DNA of 64,000 bases. Origin: Neocallimastix lanati (nom. inval.) (Eukaryota > Neocallimastigomycota > Neocallimastigomycetes > Neocallimastigales > Neocallimastigaceae). Numbering within the stretch: the stretch's first letter is position 1; each line of letters begins with the position of its first letter. Shown here in pieces: positions 57,022-64,000 of the stretch. Under the pieces are notes generated by a model that was not told where the DNA came from, did no database searches, and saw only the letters and a list, made by a program, of their open reading frames with translations. The stretch spans positions 352,001 through 416,000 of the forward strand of contig JACVTC010000056.1 of assembly GCA_016946835.1 (NCBI GenBank). The letters are read 5' to 3'. The position numbers and the translations under genes are program-made.

Positions 57022-57868
57022 TTCATTCATTCATTTATTTACCTATATTAATTTAATTTTATTCATAATTAATTTAAGAAAAAAATTAAAAATTAAATTG
57101 CATTTTTTTTTATCCACATAATCACACAATAAAATTAATTAAAATATTTAAACAAATTAAAAACTCTAAAGTAAAATCCAGGATTATAGGAACAAAAAAT
57201 AAATTTTCAAGAAAAATAAAAATGAAATAAAATACAATAAAAAAAAATAATAATAGTATAAAATAGTAAATATATTAAATTGTTTATCAATTGATGTGAA
57301 TATAAATATTGTTAATATATATTATAGAAATAATTAATTAATATTGCTTTAATTAAAAAATTAAATATTAATACAACTAAAAGAAATTATTAAACTAAAA
57401 ATAAGTAAATAAATAAAAAAAATACTAATAATAATAAAGAAAAGTAATTAAAACATTAAATCGTATTATTATTCTAACAATAATTTCAAAAATCAATTTA
57501 ATATTGGCATATCAACTTTTCATGGTAATTATTTATAAAAATTAAATACATATTCCAATTTTATAAGTAATTTAATCCATAATAGTATATAATTATTATA
57601 TATCTTATTTTTTTTGCAATTTTTTTTTTTTTTTTAAAAAAATTTATTAATTTATCATTATTTTTTAATATGAATCTAAAATTTTAGAAATTTCAGCTTA
57701 ACTTAAATATATAATCCAAAATTATTTATAAATGCCCTAAATAGAATAAAAAGAACTTAGTTAATGTGAACTGGTTATGTTAGAATTTAATTATGTACTT
57801 TTATTATTACTTTGTATTAATATCATTAAGGTTAATAATTAATTAATATAATTATTTTATATCATTAT
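56715..57868. other. Intergenic upstream of TBCK
   Basis: A/T-rich, with a (TTTA)n/(TTCA)n array at about 56985-57040. It contains the TBCK promoter region. No gene. Confidence 0.7.
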
Positions 57869-58085
57869 TGTTAGAAATAAAGTTCACACTTAGATTATCT
57901 AATATTTATTTTATTCGTAGTCATAATATATTTAATGTAATAATATTAGTGGTTTGATAAACTCGTACATTGTATTTTATACATAATATACTATATAAAT
58001 TTATTATCCATGTAATTTTTAAATAAAATATATCTTTTCGAAATAAATAAAACTGATTGAGATCTTAAGTCACTAAAAATTCTAA
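57869..58085 (+). repeat. 5' LTR of the decayed copia element
   Basis: It begins TGTTAGAAATAAAGTT and ends just before the primer site. Beyond the first bases it does not match the 324-base LTR of the young element closely. Confidence 0.75.
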
Positions 58086-58086
58086 A

Positions 58087-58102
58087 AGATTAAGAGTCTC
58101 AG
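58087..58102 (+). other. Primer binding site, internal tRNA-Lys type
   Basis: AGATTAAGAGTCTCAG, identical to the site of the young copia element at 31703-31718 although the LTRs have diverged. Confidence 0.7.
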
Positions 58103-58460
58103 CGCTCCATAAATATATCAATTCTTTAACATCTAAATTCTTCGAAATAATAATTAAGTAAAGATTTTTACAAATATGTCAAGAACAGGACAACCCACTC
58201 ATGTATGTACAAGAAATGTACTTACAGGTTATGGGTGCAAGAAATACAACTGTGATTATGTACTCGAAGAATCCTTAAGATACTACCAGAAATCAGAAAT
58301 AAAAGAAAGAGAAAGGGAGTATACGTAAAGAAAGAAATAACTAAAGAAACTATAAAAATTACACTAAAGCAAAATGCTATTTATTAAATAGTATCTCAGA
58401 AGAAATAAACATTAAATTAGATTTTTAGAATCTTACCCCCCATCATATATTATAAAAACA

Positions 58461-58880
58461 ATGAATGTTAAAAGTTATGAAGAAAGGAAAAACGAATTAA
58501 AAAGCAAATTAGATAACAAATACTACAACAAAGAAGATGATATCAGCTTATTCATATCCGAATTTAACATCATATTTAAAGAACTGGAAAAACTGGACAA
58601 GCCATTGACCAAAGAAAAGAAATGTGACTATTTATTTTTAAGCCTACCAGACGAAATCGCTATCAGAACAAATATTATTATCTTCCAAGGGAAATGGAAA
58701 GAAGTATCAGAGCATTTAATCAAAATTATTCCATACTTGAAATACGTAAAAGAATCCATAACAAAATAAAAACTACTGTAATTTTGAACACTCAAACCAA
58801 GCATAAGAAAAATAACAATATAATATGTAGAATTTGTAAAAAGAGAGGCCACATTGCCAAAGGCTATTGGCACAATAAGT
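58461..58880 (+). pseudogene. gag remnant of the decayed copia element
   Basis: A 102-residue frame (MNVKSYEERKNELKSKLDNK, later LFISEFNIIFKELEKLDKPL and LSLPDEIAIRTNIIIFQGKW) matches the middle of the young Gag in layout. A second frame carries a zinc knuckle, CRICKKRGHIAKGYWHNK, whose last Cys has become Tyr. The N-terminal third is in other frames or lost. Confidence 0.82.
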
Positions 58881-59099
58881 AAAATAAAAGGAAAACAGAA
58901 AAATATAATCAAGCATATAGTACAGAAATAAATAAATACATAGACGAAGACGAATATAGTTTCACCAATGTATTAGTTGAAAACTGTAATTCAGATGAAG
59001 AAAATAAGTTAATCTTCACTAGTCAATTACCGAGGCACAATAAAAAACTATAAAGCTAAAAGTGATATAAATAAACAAGTATTCTCATCACCACAATAT

Positions 59100-60735
59100 A
59101 AACAAAACCAAAACAAAAAGAAAATTACGTGTAGGACAATAGATTCTGGAGCTACGTATCGCATGACGAATAATATTAATTGATTAAATAACATAATTAA
59201 ATCAAATACATACAATTTTCAAATTGTGATACATTACTCTCTACACATAGCGGTACATACGTAGGATACATAAACAAAGATAAATTAAGCTTAGATAATA
59301 TATTGTACATTCCAACTTTTAAAAGAAATTTACTGTCTATAGATAACTTAAGTGAACAGGGATATTAAACAATATTCTATTGGCATAACGATAAGAACTT
59401 AGTCTCAGTTTATAGCCTAAACAAAGAGAAGGTATTCATAACAAAGTCGAACGCTTCCTGAACATGCAAATTTTGGTCTTTTAAGAATGAGTTAACGTTC
59501 GATAATAATAAAATAACAAAACTATTTATATAACAGCTTAACGTCCTTAATAGATCAAAATAATCTCACTCTCTGGCATAGGAGAATGGACCATTTCAAA
59601 ATAAATGACATTAAAGAAAAAATAAAGGATATAGAAATAAAATGTAGTATAAAACTTTCAAAACAAAAATGAGGAACAAGCCATACCTCATAGCAAAGAA
59701 CAAAATAAGAAAACCATTGGAACTAATACACATGGACAAGGTGACTTCCCCAGATACATCCATATATGGAAACAATTACAAACTTTCTAATAATACTAGT
59801 TAGTTATACAAGATATGGATGGGTATTCTTCTTAGAGTCCAAAAGTGAAGCATATAAATAAACAAACGATATTAACATCAGCAGCATTATAAACTGCAAA
59901 TCTAAAACCTAATACCAATAATACTCTCATATATAACAAACAAGTAATGAATAAAAATTTAAGAGAATCATTAAAATATATATAGCCTTCCATAAACATT
60001 AAATTATCAACACATAGTTTGAACATATATTTGTTATAAAAACCTGTATGTTTATTTTAATAATTTGGAAGGCTATATCAAATATGATCAAAAAACAGCA
60101 ATGATTATATATATATGATATAGTTTTGAAAGTTCAATTAACGATACAGTTTTGATATATATTCAATTAATAAATATAGCTAAGTTGTTTAATAAAATCA
60201 TATAACTTTTTATAATTATTTTACAATCTCGAAGATCAAGAAGAGTGGTTTAACTCTGATAACAGTAATTTTGGCAACTTGAGAGATCTAGAAGTTTATG
60301 AACAAGTAGATGAAGATGAAGTTCCAGAAGAAATTAATATTATCAAATCCAGGCTAATATTCAAGTACAAAAGAAACACTAAAAGAGGTGCAATCAAAAG
60401 AAAAACAAAACTAGTACCAAAAGGGCTTAAATAACAGCATGGAATTAACTTCAAAGATACATTTGCGCCCCCTTTAAAATTAGATTTGATAAGAATATTT
60501 ACACATATAGCTGGAAGACATAACTTCCAAATCGAGCAAATATATGTTAATGCTGCTAATTTAAATGCTCAAATATACATGGAAGCTCCAAAGGGACATC
60601 CGACTACAAGAAATATATCTTGAAAATAAAGAAAGTTATATATGGTTTAAAGCAAAGTGTAATAGTATGGAACAATGAATGGATACCTACTTGTAATGAC
60701 TGTTTCTTTGTGGGAATATAAACATTACCTACAGA
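59100..60735 (+). pseudogene. pol remnants of the decayed copia element
   Basis: In order: the protease site CRTIDSGATYRMTNN near 59137; a shifted integrase zinc-finger region LWHRRMDHFKINDIKEK near 59574; weak core sequence near 59720; then reverse transcriptase pieces, RLIFKYKRNTKRGAIKRKTK near 60352, GINFKDTFAPPLKLDLIRIF near 60441 and QIYMEAPKGHP near 60571. Stops occur throughout. The YVDD block and RNase H are absent. A/T-rich sequence at about 59880-60215 interrupts it between integrase and reverse transcriptase. Confidence 0.85.
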
Positions 60736-61672
60736 ACATTTAGAGTGATTCCAAAGACTCTATTTTGTTAAATAAACAAGATGAGTATAGGAATTATCTT
60801 CAAGAACTGCTTTGCATGGGACATGATACCCAAGATATAAACTTCTGCAACTTGGAGTTTTTGGGTACATTCTTTTATGGAAATATTTGTAATTGAGAAG
60901 TGTCTCTTTTCATGGATCTCTAGGATCATTGGTACCATTACCTGTTTCCTAAAAACATAGGAATAATAGTTTAAAAATAGTATTGAAGTACAAAATACTA
61001 TCTCTTTCACAAAATTCCATTCATTGTTATTCCATCTAAGACAAATAAAAAAACTTTTCTTAAACAAAAGCTTTGGGTGAATCAATCTCCTACATTTCCA
61101 TTTTACAATAGCTACAAAAGAGTTTAAATAAAACTATAGAAAATTCATATACAAAACAATGCTAAAGTAAAAAAAAATACAATAGATTCATTACAATGAT
61201 AATATGAAGAAACTACATGATATTATTAATTATACAACTCCTATATTATTATATATTCAGTTTAAAACAACATAAAATATTAGGTTCATTTTTTACAGTC
61301 TTCCAGTATTCCAATTTACACTCTTCGTACTAGAAGACACTTAAGAAAGGATAACCATCGATTATCATCAGAATCATAGAAAGCTGTAATTAGTACACCT
61401 GATATAGGCTATTCCTATTCCATCAACCCTCCATGGACTTGAAAAAACAGTCCACATCATTGAGGATTAGAATCCGAATAATCTTTACATTCTTTATAAT
61501 TAATTTTAATAGAGGAATATTACTACTAAGAGTATTTACTTTAATAATAAAATAAGAATCATATATAGTCGAAAATTTTCTAGCAATTGAAAAGATAATG
61601 TCAAAAAAACGAATTAAATAAATTACTGATACAATTAAATAACAATACATTTCATTAGGGTTTTATAATTCT

Positions 61673-61674
<2 letters not shown>
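60736..61674. other. Unassigned region of more ordinary composition
   Basis: Less A/T-rich than true spacers here. The minus strand has an open frame at 60768-61085 (105 codons, including LQVAEVYILGIMSHAKQFL), and both strands have short open pieces to about 61660. None matches a family I know. It lies between a decayed copia element and a LINE, so decayed transposon sequence is the likeliest explanation. Confidence 0.4.
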
Positions 61675-61717
<43 letters not shown>

Positions 61718-63015
61718 CTTAAAAAATAACTTTATTTAATTTTTAAAAATAATAAAATTACATGATTTAAATGAAAAATAAAAAATAAAATACATGAAAT
61801 AAAATATTATATATTATATAATTATAAAAGTGCATTAAAAGCAATAGTTTCTAACTTTTCCCATTCATCAATGATAGCACCACGTCCATTATTGCGAGTA
61901 ATAATTTCTGTATTATTTTATCAAAAGAATCTATATCAGATTTTTCACCGGGAGATGAAAATCCAATGCCTTATCATTTCGACGTCGACGCTCTTGGCAA
62001 CGGTATATTCAATAGATTCAACGGAATACCATTTCATCATCAATTTAAAAAATCGACAAATTAATGGTATTACGTTTGTTAAAAACTTCGCAATCCCCAC
62101 AAAATACGGAACAATCGACGAAGTTGAACTTTGTTTAAAAATATTGCCAACTAATTGTCTTTGTACCCCATCATTAACTTTAATTTTTGAATATATTGAA
62201 CGCCCGCCAAGAAGAGAACTCAATATAAAATAATAAATATTATTATCATAATCCTTTTCTGAGTCAAAAGAAACATCCAATGATTTTTGTTCAATTATCA
62301 TTGCAAACTTCAAAAAGAGATCATCTTGAAAAGATAAAGATTTATTGCTGCAATTTTCCAATTCTTTACAGGCAAAGATCCAATGAGAAAAGCTAGGTAC
62401 ACTAACACCACAACATGGGCAATATTTAGGGCAATCTTCTGAGACTATTTTTCTTTTAATGGAAATACTAATGTCATATTTAAAACCACATCTAATTCGA
62501 GAAATCCAAAAAAATCCTAATTGTTACTTAGGATATTGAAACGATAAGTCTTTGATTTCTGAAATAAATCCAAAATCATTCTCCTTGTAAACAATTGCTT
62601 TTTTAGCTTTTGAGGGTTTAAAGATATCTCTTTCCCAATAAAGCTTTTTTATTTCACTTGTTTTTTTACCAATTAATTTCTTATAGTCCTTGATTCTTTA
62701 GTTCATGAGTAATGTGATATAGTAGGAATATTATTAGTGAGATGATTATTAATACTTGATGAGTTTTTCCATTTTCTAAAGAAGCGTAATTGAGTTATAG
62801 CATAAACAGCTTAAAGAGGAGGTATTCTCAATTCACAAGTAATATCATAGAAGCTAACATAATTACGAGATTTAAATTCATAACTCCAACAAAGTCCTCT
62901 ATTAATAATTTTTTGAGCTTTAGAGCATCTGTTCTTATTTGAACCAAATAGAGGAGCATAATATAAAACAAGACTAAGAATAGTTGTCAGTTTTAGGTAA
63001 TTCTAGTAATAAAAA
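61675..63015 (-). mobile_element. 5'-truncated LINE (non-LTR retrotransposon), 3' end with poly(A)
   Basis: On the minus strand the copy ends with AATAAA near 61731 and a 40-base A-run (T-run at 61675-61714 on the plus strand). Upstream are broken frames of a LINE C-terminus: VLYYAPLFGSNKNRCSKAQK near 62960, AVYAITQLRFFRKWKNSSSI near 62800, then ISRIRCGFKYDISIS and a zinc-knuckle-like CPKYCPCC...H...C near 62400-62440. The match to LINE thumb and C-terminal knuckle is by pattern. The reverse transcriptase catalytic part is absent, as expected for 5' truncation. Confidence 0.75.
61812..62480 (-). pseudogene. C-terminal fragment of LINE ORF2
   Basis: The frame is open from about 62507 through a Met at 62361 (MENCSNKSLSFQDDLFLKF) to a stop near 61945. 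A second frame supplies a likely end, GAIIDEWEKLETIAFNALL, stopping at 61812. The knuckle CPCC-x8-H-x4-C precedes it. At least one frameshift separates the two parts. The plus-strand open frame at 61871-62233 is its antisense shadow. Confidence 0.65.
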
Positions 63016-63455
63016 TTTATGTACTTTTTATTAACTTCCAAAAAAAATTAACTTTTTAATTTTCAAATTCTTTTTTTTTTTTTTTTTTTTTTTTTTTTGT
63101 CTTTATCGAGTGTACAAAAATACAATTTTTTAATTTTGTATAAAAAATATAATTTTATTTCAAATAAAAAGCTTTTTTTATTAAAAAGACCTAATTTTAT
63201 AGGCCATTATTTTAATAATTACATTTTAATAAAAACTTTATTTACTTAAAATTATTTAATACCACAAATTTTTAAATTTTTATTAATATGAAATGATATT
63301 TAATTTATTTTTATTTTTTTCTTTATTAAGAAAAAGGGTTTAAATTTTAAAATAAAATACTATTTTAATAATTTTTTAATCATTCTTATTAAAATATATA
63401 TATATATTTAATTATTTTATTAATTGATATTTAACATAATAAAATTTTTAAATTT
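63016..63455. other. Spacer 3' of the methionyl-tRNA synthetase gene
   Basis: A/T-rich, with a T-run of about 28 at 63071-63098. It probably contains the 3' untranslated region of the minus-strand gene. No gene. Confidence 0.65.
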
Positions 63456-64000
63456 TTATTTTTTTTGAGCTTTCTTATCTTTTGAAGCTTTCTTGTTTTT
63501 CTTATCAGCTGGTTTAGCTTCCTTTGGAGCATTACCACCATATTTTTCACGCCAGACATGTTCCATTTCTGGATCAATACGCTTGAATAAGTATGTTGGC
63601 TTACCAATAGTATGACCTGGTAAAATTTCATTAGCTTCCCAAACGTCAGAAATTTTTCTTAATGGAGCATTGATTTGCTTAAGAATAGATTCAGTAGTAG
63701 TTGGCATCATTGGATAAATTAAAGAACTTAATAAATAAATAAGGTTAACAGAAGCGGCTACAACATTATTACAAACTTGACGCTTTTCAGTGAATAATTT
63801 ATTATCAATCTTGTTTTCTTGTAAGTAAGCATTACCAACTTGAGAAATATCCATAGCAGTCTTTAAACCAGCACGAAGTTTAATGGCTTCCATATTGTTT
63901 ATGTATTCCTTTAATAATTTATTAACATCAGCAATTAATTTTTGTTCAATTGGACCAGAAAGATCATATTCTGGAATAATAGAATCATATTTAGAAGCAA
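63456..64000 (-). CDS. Methionyl-tRNA synthetase, cytosolic, C-terminal part (window edge)
   Basis: The last 181 codons are visible; the gene continues past 64000 on the minus strand. The enzyme attaches Met to tRNA-Met. The visible part is the helical anticodon-binding domain: IPEYDLSGPIEQKLIADVNK, then EAIKLRAGLKTAMDISQVGN, YLQENKIDNKLF and LIYPMMPTTTESILKQINAP, which match eukaryotic MetRS (yeast MES1 type). It ends with a Lys-rich tail, KKNKKASKDKKAQKK, common in eukaryotic synthetases. The catalytic HIGH and KMSKS motifs would lie outside the window. No intron in this part. Confidence 0.93.
   Translation of the reverse strand, partial: ASKYDSIIPEYDLSGPIEQKLIADVNKLLKEYINNMEAIKLRAGLKTAMDISQVGNAYLQENKIDNKLFTEKRQVCNNVVAASVNLIYLLSSLIYPMMPTTTESILKQINAPLRKISDVWEANEILPGHTIGKPTYLFKRIDPEMEHVWREKYGGNAPKEAKPADKKNKKASKDKKAQKK

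Larger units (their letters stand above)
57869..60735 (+). mobile_element. Decayed Ty1/copia element, same family as the young copy
   Basis: The LTR-like region 57869-58085 begins TGTTAGAAATAAAGTT, as in the young element, and the 16-base primer site is shared exactly. Gag, protease, integrase and reverse transcriptase remnants follow in order on the plus strand with many stops and shifts. No right LTR was found; similarity stops near 60735 in the reverse transcriptase, so the element is truncated. Its sequence is a little less A/T-rich than the young copy. Confidence 0.88.

Noticed and set aside
58628-58912. 94-codon minus-strand open frame with hydrophobic stretches
   Set aside because: Antisense of the decayed copia gag and zinc knuckle.
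61871-62233. 120-codon plus-strand open frame
   Set aside because: Antisense of the LINE C-terminal frame, which has the zinc-knuckle motif and the poly(A) tail.

Overview
The window is extremely A/T-rich eukaryotic nuclear DNA. It has long A/T homopolymers, (AAT)n and 7-bp satellites, genes with many short AT-rich introns (donors such as GTAAGT, GTATGT and GTAAAT; acceptors AG), and many asparagine-rich proteins. A fungal-type ACL4-like chaperone gene, a PRCC-like gene, a complete TBCK gene, and Ty1/copia, chromodomain Ty3/gypsy and LINE elements together suggest an early-diverging fungus. An anaerobic gut fungus (Neocallimastigomycota) is my best guess; this is inference from composition and gene content, not a database match.

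Host genes, left to right. 284-1446 (+) is the 3' part of an unrecognised gene. 4360-7574 (-) is a five-exon zinc transporter of the cation diffusion facilitator family. 11720-15933 (-) is an Asn-rich single-pass membrane protein, read here as three exons. 33387-37459 (+) is a twelve-exon protein with an N-terminal membrane anchor, ankyrin repeats and a degenerate sirtuin domain. 42812-44792 (-) is a TPR protein resembling ACL4. 45524-47514 (+) is a PRCC-family protein. 49487-50998 (+) is an unrecognised Asn-rich protein. 51540-56714 (-) is a sixteen-exon TBCK (pseudokinase, TBC and rhodanese domains). 63456-64000 (-) is the C-terminus of methionyl-tRNA synthetase, cut by the window edge.

Transposons. 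20846-24180 is a ruined Ty3/gypsy region in which plus-strand reverse transcriptase and integrase/chromodomain pieces flank a minus-strand gag. 24821-25378 is a G/C-richer non-coding repeat with hairpins and an A-rich tail. 25853-32041 (-) is a young copia element with identical 324-bp LTRs, open gag and pol frames, a probable +1 frameshift site at the gag stop, a polypurine tract and a primer site matching an internal tRNA-Lys segment. 37983-42156 (+) is a defective copia element lacking reverse transcriptase; its 5' LTR is split by a poly(A)-tailed retrocopy. 57869-60735 (+) is a decayed relative of the young element. 61675-63015 (-) is a 5'-truncated LINE with a poly(A) tail.

The main candidate for something undescribed is the ankyrin/pseudo-sirtuin protein: it keeps the four zinc cysteines of a sirtuin but has lost the catalytic histidine and the NAD-binding motifs. 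The second is the non-coding element at 24.8-25.4 kb. The third is the pairing of half-tRNA-Lys priming with a CUU-AGA-U frameshift site in the young copia element. Exon joins were found by eye from frame continuity and splice signals; there is no transcript evidence.
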